In this document: piece after piece, positions 47,954 to 57,109 of the stretch
Layout of the letters: every line of letters starts with the position of its first letter
How positions within the stretch are numbered: the stretch's first letter is position 1
Origin: Campylobacter aviculae
GTDB lineage: Bacteria > Campylobacterota > Campylobacteria > Campylobacterales > Campylobacteraceae
Reading direction: 5' to 3'
Length of the DNA: 64,000 nt
NCBI RefSeq assembly: GCF_005406215.1
Contig: NZ_NXMA01000003.1
Location: forward strand, 1 to 64,000
Program-made: the position numbers and the translations under genes
Notes under the pieces: generated by a model
What the model saw: only the letters and a program-made list of their open reading frames with translations
The model's database searches: none
What the model was told of the DNA's origin: nothing

Positions 47954-48756
47954 TTTTTGACCCTAAACATTACAGAATTTACAAATAATAAACATGCAAA
48001 TAAAGTTGCTAAGAAAATCAAACTAAGCTGTAAAACAAAATTGATTGGGGGCAATACTATATCGACTGCCTTTAATTGATTTTGAATAATTTCAAGATTA
48101 TAAATTTGGGTAAAAAATATCAACAAAATAATAAAGGCAATCAAACAATCCGCAAATACAATCTTATAAAGCATAAAAGATCTAAACCAAAATGGTGCTC
48201 CAAAAAGGCACATAATTTCCACACGTTCAGTATGCTCAAAAAGCCAAATTCTCATCTGCTTTAAAAATAAAACAAAAGAAAGAATGATGATAATAAACAA
48301 AAATAACCAAAATACAAATTTCATTAAAACGAGTAAAGAATAAACTTTATCATGTGTTTTAGCAAAAGTTTCCACTTTGCTAATACCTGAAATACTTAAA
48401 AGTTGTTTTTTGATTACATCAAGTTCATTTTGATCAGGTAAATAGCTTAATTTAATACTATAAAACTTAGGTAAAGAATTTTTCAAGGCCTTTAAATTTT
48501 TATCTGAAATATCATTTTTTAAACGTTCTATTAAATTTTTTGGATCTAAAATTTCCAAACTAGAAAAAGAAGGTATTTTAGTTTTAATAACATTTTGATC
48601 AAGTTCGCTCGAACTAACAGCTACTATGTTATAATCCTTATTTGCGAGTTCTTCATAATACTTTAAAGTCGAATTAGTTAGCAAAATAAATTCAAACGCA
48701 AACATCATAAAAAGTAAAGGCAAAATCAAAGATAAATGTGTTCTAAAAAATTTCAT
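47950..48756 (-). CDS. ftsX: Cell-division ABC permease FtsX
   Basis: 268 aa with four hydrophobic helices: one near residues 10-27, a periplasmic part of about 110 residues, then three more in the second half. Divergent FtsX, but position between ftsE and the EnvC-like gene and the topology support the call. It passes the ATP-driven signal of FtsE across the membrane to the EnvC-like protein. It overlaps ftsE by 14 bases. Equivalent to Cj1276c. Confidence 0.87.
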   Translation of the reverse strand: MKFFRTHLSLILPLLFMMFAFEFILLTNSTLKYYEELANKDYNIVAVSSSELDQNVIKTKIPSFSSLEILDPKNLIERLKNDISDKNLKALKNSLPKFYSIKLSYLPDQNELDVIKKQLLSISGISKVETFAKTHDKVYSLLVLMKFVFWLFLFIIIILSFVLFLKQMRIWLFEHTERVEIMCLFGAPFWFRSFMLYKIVFADCLIAFIILLIFFTQIYNLEIIQNQLKAVDIVLPPINFVLQLSLIFLATLFACLLFVNSVMFRVKK

Positions 48757-49408
48757 TCATTGTTCCATTTTCTATATTAAACCGACGATAATTTAATCTT
48801 AAATTAACCGGTATTCTATGAGTAACTACCACCACACAAGTTCCCAAAAGCTCTCTAGCCGACTTTAAAAGCGTCCAAATAATATCTGAAGAATATTCAT
48901 CCAAATTTCCCGTAGGCTCATCACAAAGCAAAAGTTTAGGATTATGTGCTAATGCTCTAGCCATAGCCACGCGTTGTTGCTCTCCACCGCTTAATTGATT
49001 GGGTAATTTATCTGCTTTAAAAGTTAAATTTACATGTTTTAAAAGTTTATTTGCTTGATCTTGACACACTTTTTTACTATATCCTTTAATCATCAAAGGA
49101 AGCATAACGTTCTTTTCTACGCTATATTCTTGTATCAGTCTATAATCTTGAAAAATAATTCCTATTCTTTGACGTAATTTTAAAAGCTCTAAATTTCCGA
49201 TTTTTTTCATAGAAGAACCACATACTTGAAGTTGTCCAGAAAGAAGCTCTAAATCACCATAAAAGGATTTTAAAAGCGTACTTTTACCACTCCCACTTTT
49301 TCCTGTAATAAAAACAAAATCATCGTCTTTAAATGCAAAACTCACTTCTTTTAATACAAGTTCATCATAACCCAAAGAAAGTTTATTTGCCTGAATCAAA
49401 TTGGGCAT
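48743..49408 (-). CDS. ftsE: Cell-division ATP-binding protein FtsE
   Basis: 221 aa ABC ATPase. Walker A GKSGSGKS near residue 36, FQDYRLI (Q loop), signature LSGGEQQRVAMARAL and Walker B LLLCDEPTGNLD. The sequence is of the FtsE/LolD type; the neighbouring ftsX and EnvC-like genes decide in favour of FtsE. Equivalent to Cj1277c. Confidence 0.92.
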   Translation of the reverse strand: MPNLIQANKLSLGYDELVLKEVSFAFKDDDFVFITGKSGSGKSTLLKSFYGDLELLSGQLQVCGSSMKKIGNLELLKLRQRIGIIFQDYRLIQEYSVEKNVMLPLMIKGYSKKVCQDQANKLLKHVNLTFKADKLPNQLSGGEQQRVAMARALAHNPKLLLCDEPTGNLDEYSSDIIWTLLKSARELLGTCVVVVTHRIPVNLRLNYRRFNIENGTMNEIF

Positions 49409-49464
49409 TTTTATTCCTCTTTAATTTTCAAATTTTTTAATTATGCTTTGTTTTTACTTAAATT

Positions 49465-50661
49465 TCAAGAAAATAACGTAATATCAAAATGAAATTTAAG
49501 TACCTTTTTTAATTTTTCTATCGCTTTTAAATTTTCTTTAATCTTAAAAGGTTTTTGAAATATAAAATTGATTTTTTTATCTATATAAAAATAACAATGT
49601 TCAGGTTTATTAAATGCTCCAAAAGCCACCTTTAAAAGCAGACCTTGTTTTGCTTTATATAAATTTTCAAAATGAAGAAAAAAATTATCCTCTTTTAAGG
49701 TTAAATTCTTAAAATTTTTTTCCAAAAGTATTAAATCATTTTGATCAAATACAATATCTGATAAATCAAAATCATCTAATACAATATCGTTGCTCGTTTT
49801 ATCTAAATTCCATACCCAAAGATCAAAAATATCTTTATTTTGTCTTTTCCATCTATCTTCATACTTACTAGAAATTTCTAAATCTTCATTTTTTCTAAGA
49901 CTGAATTTTGGAGTATTAAAATACAAAAATTGTTTAAGTGTAAAATCAAAATATTCATAACTATCAGTTCTAAGCTCAAATCTTCCATTCTTACCCAAAA
50001 CTCTCGCACATTCCTCACAAAAATCCCTTGTTATAACTCGTCTGTGTGGCTTTTTATCCCAAGGAACAGGAAAGTGTAAAAAAATTTTTTCAACAGAATT
50101 TGATTCAAGCACACTTAATAAAAGTCTTGCATCACTTTGTATCAGTAAAATATTATCAAGATTTTGAGCTTTTGCAAGTTTAGCCACTTGAGTGATTGCT
50201 GGATTATAAATTTCAACTCCAACCACCAAAATACCCGGATTATTTTTGGCTTGATAAAGTAAATGTCTACCGGAACCAAAACCTATTTCAATATAAATTC
50301 TTCCTTTAATTTTGGTGATTAATTGTTCGAAATTTTGAGCAATCAAAGGAGTTTCTTTAATAAATGCATTTTGCTTAAATGCAAAAGACTCACTAATAAC
50401 ATCTTCATTTTTACAAAAACTATCTTTAAAAACTTGTAAGGCTTTTTGTAAATAAGCTATTTTGGAAGGCTTGGTATGCTTATCGGCTTTAATAATAAAA
50501 CTATTCTTTTCCTTTTTAATTTGCAAAAAGAAATTTTCTTCTTCTAGTTTTGTATATACTAAAATCACGTTATTATTTTCAGCCAACCATGCAAATTCTA
50601 CCTCTTCTTTTTTACAAGGTAGAATAAGATCTTGAATGTTTTTAACTTTAAAATTTGGCAC
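49465..50661 (-). CDS. trmB: tRNA (guanine-N7-)-methyltransferase TrmB, long form
   Basis: 398 aa. The methyltransferase core sits in the middle: IEIGFGSGRHLLYQA (SAM site), GVEIYNPAI, and FLHFPVPWDKKPHRRVI near 210, the TrmB signature. It carries about 130 extra residues at the N-terminus and about 120 at the C-terminus compared with the usual 210-240 aa enzyme, as in Helicobacter. Makes m7G46 in tRNA. GTG start overlapping the flpA stop by one base (TAGTG). Equivalent to Cj1278c. Confidence 0.92.
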   Translation of the reverse strand: MPNFKVKNIQDLILPCKKEEVEFAWLAENNNVILVYTKLEEENFFLQIKKEKNSFIIKADKHTKPSKIAYLQKALQVFKDSFCKNEDVISESFAFKQNAFIKETPLIAQNFEQLITKIKGRIYIEIGFGSGRHLLYQAKNNPGILVVGVEIYNPAITQVAKLAKAQNLDNILLIQSDARLLLSVLESNSVEKIFLHFPVPWDKKPHRRVITRDFCEECARVLGKNGRFELRTDSYEYFDFTLKQFLYFNTPKFSLRKNEDLEISSKYEDRWKRQNKDIFDLWVWNLDKTSNDIVLDDFDLSDIVFDQNDLILLEKNFKNLTLKEDNFFLHFENLYKAKQGLLLKVAFGAFNKPEHCYFYIDKKINFIFQKPFKIKENLKAIEKLKKVLKFHFDITLFS

Positions 50662-51884
50662 TATTGTGCTGCTTTAACTCTTTTTGAAGGTTTTGAACGC
50701 AACCCAGCTGAATCAATAGAAATAACTTCATAGTTATACTCTACACCTGGCAAAGCTTTAATATCTTTTAATCTTTTCTCTTTTATGCCCTTAAAAATAG
50801 CATTTTGCTCTCCACCATAACGCCTGACTTCATATTCTACAGCTCTAGAATCTCCATCAGTCCATTCAAGATTAATTCCATCTGAAGTAATTTGAGCTAA
50901 TATGATACTAGGAGTAGCTGGGATTCCTAAAGTTCTACCCTCAACTCCATTTACTGGCATAGGACTTTCTAATCCATAAATATCTACCATAGTAACTTTA
51001 TAATATTTAGTTTCATCTGAACCTTCTACTATATCTTCATAAGAATTTTTATCAGTTTTAGCAATAAGAGAATAAGGAAGAATGCTTGAACTTGTAGAAT
51101 AGACTTTATAATAAGAAAAATCTTTATATACAGGCGTATCCCAAGTTAAAATGATTTTATTGGATCCATCTAAACTTGCACTTAAATTTCTAACTTCTGG
51201 AGGTAAAGCTTTGCTGGTAGAATTTAACACTTGACTAGGTTCGCTTCTTATACCATCAAAACTTACAGCAATGATTTGATAATTAAAGTTTTCATTAGGT
51301 TTCAAATCCTCATCTATATACTCTGCACTTAAACGATTCTTTACTTCAGCAATTTTTTTAAAATTATCTTCATTGCTTTTTGATCTTTCAACAATGTAAG
51401 AATTAACTCTTAAATCAGGATGAGGACGCCAAATTAATTTAATACGATTTGGCAAATCAGTCACTGCTTGAACAAAAGGAAGGGCTTCAAGTCTTGGCAT
51501 GGTCTTTGCTTCTAAAACTTTACCATCTTCTGAAATATGTCCTTGACTATCAAAGCTTCTCATTTTATAATAATATCTCGTATTAGGATCAAGATTAGTA
51601 TCTGTATAATGAGTTTGAAATTTATCCTTAATGGTTGCTATAAGCTTAAATTGAGGATCGATATCACTAGATCGATACAAGTAAAAACCTTGTATATTGT
51701 CATTATATAGAGGCTCCCATTCAAAAGCTATATTACTCATATCACTAAGGCTTTTTAAATTATCCATTTTAGGCAAACTCTCATCAATCAATACCTCTTT
51801 ATTTGAATTAACCTGTGAAACACTGCAAGCACTAAACAAAAGAACTAAAATGCTCAAGCAAAGACTCAAGTGAAATTTTTTCAT
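50661..51884 (-). CDS. flpA: Fibronectin type III-repeat lipoprotein FlpA
   Basis: 407 aa from ATG 51884; AGGAG lies 7 bases upstream and a TTG just before it was not chosen. Signal peptide ending in the lipobox LFSAC, then at least three fibronectin type III domains with repeated patterns (PRLEALPFVQAV, IKLIWRPHPD; LPPEVRNLSASL, IILTWDTPV; IPATPSIILAQI, INLEWTDGD). In C. jejuni FlpA is a surface adhesin that binds host fibronectin. The first 53 bases overlap the end of the rluD-like gene. Equivalent to Cj1279c. Confidence 0.93.
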   Translation of the reverse strand: MKKFHLSLCLSILVLLFSACSVSQVNSNKEVLIDESLPKMDNLKSLSDMSNIAFEWEPLYNDNIQGFYLYRSSDIDPQFKLIATIKDKFQTHYTDTNLDPNTRYYYKMRSFDSQGHISEDGKVLEAKTMPRLEALPFVQAVTDLPNRIKLIWRPHPDLRVNSYIVERSKSNEDNFKKIAEVKNRLSAEYIDEDLKPNENFNYQIIAVSFDGIRSEPSQVLNSTSKALPPEVRNLSASLDGSNKIILTWDTPVYKDFSYYKVYSTSSSILPYSLIAKTDKNSYEDIVEGSDETKYYKVTMVDIYGLESPMPVNGVEGRTLGIPATPSIILAQITSDGINLEWTDGDSRAVEYEVRRYGGEQNAIFKGIKEKRLKDIKALPGVEYNYEVISIDSAGLRSKPSKRVKAAQ

Positions 51885-52821
51885 CAATCTCTCCTAAAAT
51901 AAATTTTGTTTGTAAAATATTTTTAAAATCCTCCATCAAAGGAGCTTTAACAAAAATAGTTTCTCTTTTTTTTGGATGGGTAAAATATAACAAATAAGCA
52001 TGAAGCATTACCCTACAATCATATTTCCCTTTATAACCATATAATTTATCGCCTAAAATATGACGATTTATACTCGCTAAATGTGCCCTAATTTGATGCG
52101 TTCTACCGGTAAAAAGTTTAGCGGCTATAAGATTAACATCTTCATTACTAACCAAATTAACAAAGGCACTCTTAGCGTATTTACAGCCTTTAGTTTTATC
52201 GCTTACTGCTACCTTTTTAATAGCATTGGTTTGAGATCTTGCTAAGGCTTTTTCAATAGTAATTTTATCTTCTTTTAGTGACAAATCAATTAACGCAAGA
52301 TAAATTCTTCCCATAGTTTTATTGCTTAATTGCTCGCTAAGTTTTTGATGAGTAGAATTATTTTTAGCTATAAGTATAGCACCACTTGTATCTTTATCTA
52401 ATCGGTGAACTAATCCTGCACGTATTTCTCCGCCTAAATTGGATAAAGTATAATTTTTCGCAATCAACCAATCTACTAAAGTTAAACCCTTAACACTACT
52501 TGCTCCATGTACAATCAAACTTGAAGGCTTATTTAAAACGAGCAAATCTTCATCTTCATATAAAATTTCTATATTAAAATCCACATCAAAAGAAAGTTTT
52601 TCTTTCTCGTTAATGCAAGGTAATTTAAGAGAAATTTCATCTCCAATTTTTAACTTAAATGAATTTTTATTTTGAATTTTAGAATTTACCTGAACGCATT
52701 TTTTTTCCACTAACAGTGCCACTTGATTACGGCTTTGATTTAATACTTTTGCTAAAAAAATATCTAATCTTGAATTTTCATTTGCTAAAAAAGTTTGCAT
52801 TTTTCCTATAATTGTTTCCAA
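51832..52821 (-). CDS. RluD/RluA-family ribosomal pseudouridine synthase
   Basis: 329 aa. N-terminal S4 RNA-binding domain (RLDIFLAKVLNQSRNQVALLVE, in short RLDIFL and QVALLVEKKCV) and a catalytic domain with HRLDKDTSGAIL, whose Asp is the nucleophile, and FTGRTHQIRAHLASI. Converts uridines in 23S rRNA; RluD is the nearest match, but sister enzymes cannot be excluded. Its last 17 codons overlap the FlpA signal-peptide region in another frame. Divergent from rodA. Equivalent to Cj1280c. Confidence 0.9.
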   Translation of the reverse strand: METIIGKMQTFLANENSRLDIFLAKVLNQSRNQVALLVEKKCVQVNSKIQNKNSFKLKIGDEISLKLPCINEKEKLSFDVDFNIEILYEDEDLLVLNKPSSLIVHGASSVKGLTLVDWLIAKNYTLSNLGGEIRAGLVHRLDKDTSGAILIAKNNSTHQKLSEQLSNKTMGRIYLALIDLSLKEDKITIEKALARSQTNAIKKVAVSDKTKGCKYAKSAFVNLVSNEDVNLIAAKLFTGRTHQIRAHLASINRHILGDKLYGYKGKYDCRVMLHAYLLYFTHPKKRETIFVKAPLMEDFKNILQTKFILGEIDEKISLESLLEHFSSFV

Positions 52822-52839
52822 ATAATATCAGAATTTGAG

Positions 52840-52845
52840 TATAAT
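52840..52845 (+). promoter_or_regulatory. mrdB: rodA -10 box
   Basis: TATAAT in GAGTATAATTTT, 33 bases before the TTG start of rodA, in the 56-base gap to the divergent rluD-like gene. Confidence 0.45.
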
Positions 52846-52877
52846 TTTAAATTAAAATAATAAACTAAAGGCAAATT

Positions 52878-53969
52878 TTGTTCGTATTAGATAGAAGAAT
52901 ATTAACGCATTTTGATTATATGCAACCCTTATTATTTATCCCCATTGTACTTCTTTCTTTCTTTTTAATTTTTGAAGCAAATGCCTTATTAGCAGAAAAA
53001 CAGCTTGTTTATACTTGCGTTGGTCTAATTGCATTTTTTATTTTTTTTATTGTTCCAATTCGAAAATTAATTTGGCTTATACCTATAGCCTACTGGATTA
53101 ATATTCTTTTACTCCTGAGCGTGGATATTTTTGGAGTTGAAAAACTCGGAGCGAAACGATGGTTAGAAATCCCTTTTACTCATTTTACAATCCAGCCTTC
53201 TGAAATTTTTAAACCTAGTTTTATTTTGATGCTTGCCTATCTTATATATCAAAATCCACCTCCAATAAATGGTTATAAACTTAAGCAATTTCTAAAAATA
53301 AGTTTTTTTATTATCTTACCTTTTTTACTTATAGCAAAAGAACCTGACCTAGGAAGTGCTATGGTTCTTTTAATTGTTGGTTTTGGAGTGCTTTTTATTA
53401 TAGGTGTACATTATAAAATTTGGTTAAGTATTATTCTTGCTATAAGCATTAGCTCCCCTATAATTTATACACATCTTTTAAAACCTTATCAAAAACAAAG
53501 AATTCATGATTTTATAGCAGAAAAACCAAGTTATCAAGTAGCTCAATCCATGATAGCCATAGGAAATGGAGGTCTTACTGGAAAATCAGAAGATGAAGCA
53601 ACCCAAACTCATTTCAATTTCTTACCTATATCTACAAGTGATTTTATTTTTGCGTATTTGGTTGAAAGATTGGGATTTTTAGGAGGATTGGTTTTAATTT
53701 TGCTTTATATTCTACTTATTTTTCATCTTTTAAGTCTCAATCACAAACTAAAAGATGACTATTTTACTCGAGTAGTAGTTAATTGCGTGGCTTTATTTAT
53801 TTTCATCTATGTTGCAGTAAATATTTCTATGACTATAGGTTTTGCTCCAGTTGTTGGAATTCCTTTACCTTTTTTTAGTTATGGGGGAAGCTCTTTTACT
53901 ATTTTTATGATTTTTTTTGGAATATTGCAACATCTGATTACTTTCAGATATTCTTGGACAAATAAATAA
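52878..53969 (+). CDS. mrdB: Rod-shape peptidoglycan polymerase RodA (MrdB)
   Basis: 363 aa SEDS-family glycosyltransferase with about ten membrane helices. TTG start after AAAGG. SEDS features: GAKRWLEIPFTHFTIQPSEIFKPS (seen in GAKRWL and QPSEIFKP), KEPDLGSAMVL with the catalytic Asp, and the C-terminal VVGIPLPFFSYGGSSF. Polymerises glycan strands with PBP2 during cell elongation. Followed by tRNA-Met. Equivalent to Cj1282. Confidence 0.94.
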   Translation: MFVLDRRILTHFDYMQPLLFIPIVLLSFFLIFEANALLAEKQLVYTCVGLIAFFIFFIVPIRKLIWLIPIAYWINILLLLSVDIFGVEKLGAKRWLEIPFTHFTIQPSEIFKPSFILMLAYLIYQNPPPINGYKLKQFLKISFFIILPFLLIAKEPDLGSAMVLLIVGFGVLFIIGVHYKIWLSIILAISISSPIIYTHLLKPYQKQRIHDFIAEKPSYQVAQSMIAIGNGGLTGKSEDEATQTHFNFLPISTSDFIFAYLVERLGFLGGLVLILLYILLIFHLLSLNHKLKDDYFTRVVVNCVALFIFIYVAVNISMTIGFAPVVGIPLPFFSYGGSSFTIFMIFFGILQHLITFRYSWTNK

Positions 53970-53992
53970 AATATTTTTAAGCAAGAATAAGC

Positions 53993-53998
53993 TATAAT
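53993..53998 (+). promoter_or_regulatory. tRNA-Met promoter -10 box
   Basis: TATAAT (GCTATAATTC) ends 12 bases before the mature tRNA 5' end, the expected distance for a short 5' leader. Confidence 0.6.
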
Positions 53999-54010
53999 TC
54001 TCACTTTTAA

Positions 54011-54087
54011 GGATTTATAGCTCAGTTGGTTAGAGCAACCGGCTCATAACCGGTTGGTCGCAGGTTCGAGTCCTGCTAAATCCACCA
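54011..54087 (+). tRNA. tRNA-Met (anticodon CAT)
   Basis: 77 bases with encoded CCA. Acceptor stem GGATTTA pairs with TAAATCC; anticodon stem ACCGG/CCGGT with loop CTCATAA gives anticodon CAT; T loop GGTTCGAGTCC. Position 1-72 is a paired G-C, so it is not the initiator. The elongator methionine tRNA is most likely; a lysidine-modified tRNA-Ile2 also has CAT but differs in its usual acceptor stem. Confidence 0.93.
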
Positions 54088-54106
54088 TTACTTTCATACT
54101 TAAATA

Positions 54107-55480
54107 TCATTCTTGAAATTCTGTGCTTTCAAATTTTGGTTTATCTACAAAGCACGATTTTTCTTTCAAAAATAAAACCTCAACAGTTCCAACCGGACCG
54201 TTTCTGTTTTTTCCAACTAAAATTTCAGCATTTTCCTGCATAGGATTTGGAATAAAAACTCTTTGATATGTTTTTCCCTCTGCCTTAGCTTTATTTTCCC
54301 GCTCTTTCTCTTCTTGATCTCGATAAATCTCATCACGATACACAAACAAGATTGTATCCGCATCTTGTTCTATTGCCCCACTCTCACGCAAATCACTCAT
54401 CATAGGACGCTTATTTGCACGCTGTTCTAAAGAACGATTTAATTGCGAAAGTGCAATGATTGGCATATCTAATTCTCTAGCTAAAAGTTTTAATCCTCTT
54501 GAAATCTCACTCACCTGTAAATGCCTGTCATTAAAATTGGAATTACTCATCATAAGTCCAATATAATCAATCACACAAAGCTTTATACTTTCTTCTTGTG
54601 CTTTTAAGCGTCTTAAAATAGCTCTAACATCAGTTATTGTCGCATAACCACTGTCATAAATAAAAAGCTTTTTTTTAGAATACATATTACAAGCATCACC
54701 TATGCGATCCCATTCATCATCATTAAGATCAGCAGTAAGAATTTTTTGCAAAGGAATGGAAGTTTTTGCAGACAAAAGCCTTTGCATAATCTGAGTAGCA
54801 GGCATTTCCAAAGAAAACATAACCACACCCTGATCTTTCTTTAATACTTGATCGATAAAATTTAAACACAAAGTTGTTTTTCCCATACCAGGACGAGCAG
54901 CAATGATGATAAGCTCACCATCTTTAAAACCTTTAGTCATATAATTTAGATCCTCAAACCCAGTATCTAAGCCTATAATAGACTTATTTTCAAGAGTTTT
55001 TTGTTTTTTAAACTCTTCTAAAAGTTCGCTTAAAACAAGCTCTACGTCTTTAATATCATTTGTATTGATACGATTTGTTAGATTAAAAATTTCTTTACTG
55101 ATTTCATCTGAAATTTCACTCACAGCACGATTATCATTGATGCGAGTTGGTAGAAGATGTGCAAAACTTAAAAGTTGCCTTTTGATTGATTTTTCACGAA
55201 GTTCATTAACGTAAGCAGGCAAATCAATCATCGAAGGTGTTGCAATGACCTCATTTAAAATTTGCTCATCTAATTTTTTATGCTTTTTTAGAAAACTTAT
55301 AGATATAGGCTCTCCTGAATTCACACAAGCGATTATAGCTTTAAAAATATCTTGATGTGCCTTTAAACTAAAATCTTTTGGATCAATGTCTCCTGCTATA
55401 CTAGCATAAGCATCTTCACTCATAATACAACTACTTAAAATTGCACGTTCTAAATCCAAATCAAAATGCTCTTGTTGCAT
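54107..55480 (-). CDS. dnaB: Replicative DNA helicase DnaB
   Basis: 457 aa. N-terminal primase-interacting domain (DLERAILSSCIM), linker, then RecA-like ATPase: Walker A ARPGMGKTT near residue 195-203, VVMFSLEMPATQIMQRLL, Walker B LCVIDYIGLM and MSDLRESGAIEQDAD. Hexameric 5'-3' helicase at the fork. No intein is present. The C-terminus faces the tRNA gene. Equivalent to Cj0562, here beside rodA, unlike the C. jejuni order I recall. Confidence 0.97.
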   Translation of the reverse strand: MQQEHFDLDLERAILSSCIMSEDAYASIAGDIDPKDFSLKAHQDIFKAIIACVNSGEPISISFLKKHKKLDEQILNEVIATPSMIDLPAYVNELREKSIKRQLLSFAHLLPTRINDNRAVSEISDEISKEIFNLTNRINTNDIKDVELVLSELLEEFKKQKTLENKSIIGLDTGFEDLNYMTKGFKDGELIIIAARPGMGKTTLCLNFIDQVLKKDQGVVMFSLEMPATQIMQRLLSAKTSIPLQKILTADLNDDEWDRIGDACNMYSKKKLFIYDSGYATITDVRAILRRLKAQEESIKLCVIDYIGLMMSNSNFNDRHLQVSEISRGLKLLARELDMPIIALSQLNRSLEQRANKRPMMSDLRESGAIEQDADTILFVYRDEIYRDQEEKERENKAKAEGKTYQRVFIPNPMQENAEILVGKNRNGPVGTVEVLFLKEKSCFVDKPKFESTEFQE

Positions 55481-55509
55481 CTTTTTCCTTAAACTTATAA
55501 TGTTTCAAA

Positions 55510-55515
55510 ATTCTA
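55510..55515 (-). promoter_or_regulatory. dnaB: dnaB -10 box
   Basis: The minus strand reads TTTGCTAGAATTTTG; TAGAAT stands 30 bases before the dnaB ATG. The same GCTAGAATTT string is used in front of rnpB in this window. Confidence 0.45.
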
Positions 55516-55568
55516 GCAAAAAAACTTAAAAATTCACATAACACATAAATATCTAAAAAAACCAAAAG

Positions 55569-56885
55569 CTATTTTAAGCATCTTTTTAAAAAAAATATTG
55601 CTAAAATCATTACGCATAATTCTGCAAAAAACGGCGTAAGCCATACTCCATTTAAACCCATAAAATAAGATAAAACAAAAAGAAAACATAAAGGAATAAA
55701 TAAATTTTGATTCAAGCTTAAAATTAGAGAAAAACTAGGCTTATTAAAAGCAGTTAAAAAAGAATTGCTCAATACATTAAACCAGGCAAAAATGTAATTT
55801 AAAGAAAAAAGAACTAAAGCCATATAAGTAAAATTAATAAAATCAACATCATCATTTTTGGCAAAAAATCCGACCAAATCATAACCTAGAAAATAGATTA
55901 ACAATAATACAATAATCGATAAAATAGCTCCAGCTAAAAATATAACTTTTAAAAGCGATACTATACGAGAAAAGTCTTTTTTTGCATAATTATAACTTAA
56001 TGCTGGCTGCATAGCATCAGCCATAGCAATGATAAGCATCATGATAAAAGTATCTATATAAACTATGATAGAAAATCCAGCAACAGCCTTAACATCAGCT
56101 ATTCTAAGTAAAACAAAATTAGCAAAAACGCCATAAAGCGAGCCTGAAACATTGTTAAAAAATTCACTACTTCCATTATAAAAAATATTTTTAAAAAGTT
56201 TGAAATTAAAATAAGGTAAAGAAAAACGCAATTCTAAATTTTGAAACAAAAAAGGAATGATTCCAAAAATTCCACTCAAAACCAAACCTAAACAAGTTGC
56301 AAGTGCAGCAGAAAACAAGCCCCAACCTAAAACAACTATAAAAATATAATCAAATAAGATATTGGTCAAAGCAAGAATAACATTAACTAGCATACTATAA
56401 GTGGTCTTACCACAAATTCGTAAATAATTATCTAAAGCAAAAGAAAACATAGTAAAAGGTGCAAACAAAGCAAAAACAAGCATACATTCTTTTGCCATCA
56501 GTTTAATCTCATCACTCACGTTTAAAAAATTGATCAAAATAGGTGCTAATATATACTCTAAAATTCCAACCAAACAAGAAAATAGAAAAATAATCACCAA
56601 ACTAGAGCTAAAAATTTTTCCAGCCAATTTTTTCTTACCAAGTCCTAATTTCATAGAAATTTGAACAGCAGAACCAATCGCTATAGTGTCAGACAATGCA
56701 AAAGACATCATAATAAAAGGAATGATCAAAGCAAAAGCTGCTAAAGCATCACTTCCTAGATATTTACCAACAAAAATTCCATCTATAATATAATAAAGTG
56801 AAAGAAATGCCATACTAATCATATTGGGCACGGCACACTTTACAAAAAGCCTGAAGGGGCTTAAAGTGCTAAAAAGATTTGACAT
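55569..56885 (-). CDS. MATE-family efflux transporter (second copy)
   Basis: 438 aa, 12 hydrophobic segments in two halves. MATE features include YYIIDGIFVGKYLGSDALAAFAL (seen in DGIFVGKYLG), AIGSAVQISMKLGLGKKK and, in the second half, ADAMQPALSYNYAKKD. It is of the MepA/DinF-like branch and differs from the MATE protein at 15.3-16.7 kb. Substrate unknown. A 223-base gap follows upstream and may hold its promoter. Equivalent to Cj0560. Confidence 0.88.
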   Translation of the reverse strand: MSNLFSTLSPFRLFVKCAVPNMISMAFLSLYYIIDGIFVGKYLGSDALAAFALIIPFIMMSFALSDTIAIGSAVQISMKLGLGKKKLAGKIFSSSLVIIFLFSCLVGILEYILAPILINFLNVSDEIKLMAKECMLVFALFAPFTMFSFALDNYLRICGKTTYSMLVNVILALTNILFDYIFIVVLGWGLFSAALATCLGLVLSGIFGIIPFLFQNLELRFSLPYFNFKLFKNIFYNGSSEFFNNVSGSLYGVFANFVLLRIADVKAVAGFSIIVYIDTFIMMLIIAMADAMQPALSYNYAKKDFSRIVSLLKVIFLAGAILSIIVLLLIYFLGYDLVGFFAKNDDVDFINFTYMALVLFSLNYIFAWFNVLSNSFLTAFNKPSFSLILSLNQNLFIPLCFLFVLSYFMGLNGVWLTPFFAELCVMILAIFFLKRCLK

Positions 56886-57081
56886 AGTTTATCCTTAAAA
56901 AATATTTTCAAATAAAAATACTCTTTAAGATCGCTAATAGAATGCTAAACATCCTAAAGTATAAGAATTTAAGTAGAAAATTTTAATCGTAAGTTTATTT
57001 AATTCAGTTTTATTTCGCATGATAATAGCTTTTGAATTTTTATAATTCAGACAAATTATAACATTATATCTTCAATAAGTC

Positions 57082-57109
57082 AAATTTTAACCCTAAAGGG
57101 CTAAAATTT
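57082..57109 (-). terminator. Terminator of the YpdA-like gene
   Basis: AAATTTTAACCC and GGGCTAAAATTT pair over 12 bp with one G-U pair around a 4-base loop, directly after the stop of the minus-strand flavoprotein gene. The stem itself provides the T-rich 3' arm. Confidence 0.5.

Noticed and set aside
54011-54087. tRNA gene as an attachment site for an integrated element
   Set aside because: No integrase or direct repeat of the tRNA 3' end was found nearby; rodA and dnaB are ordinary core genes.
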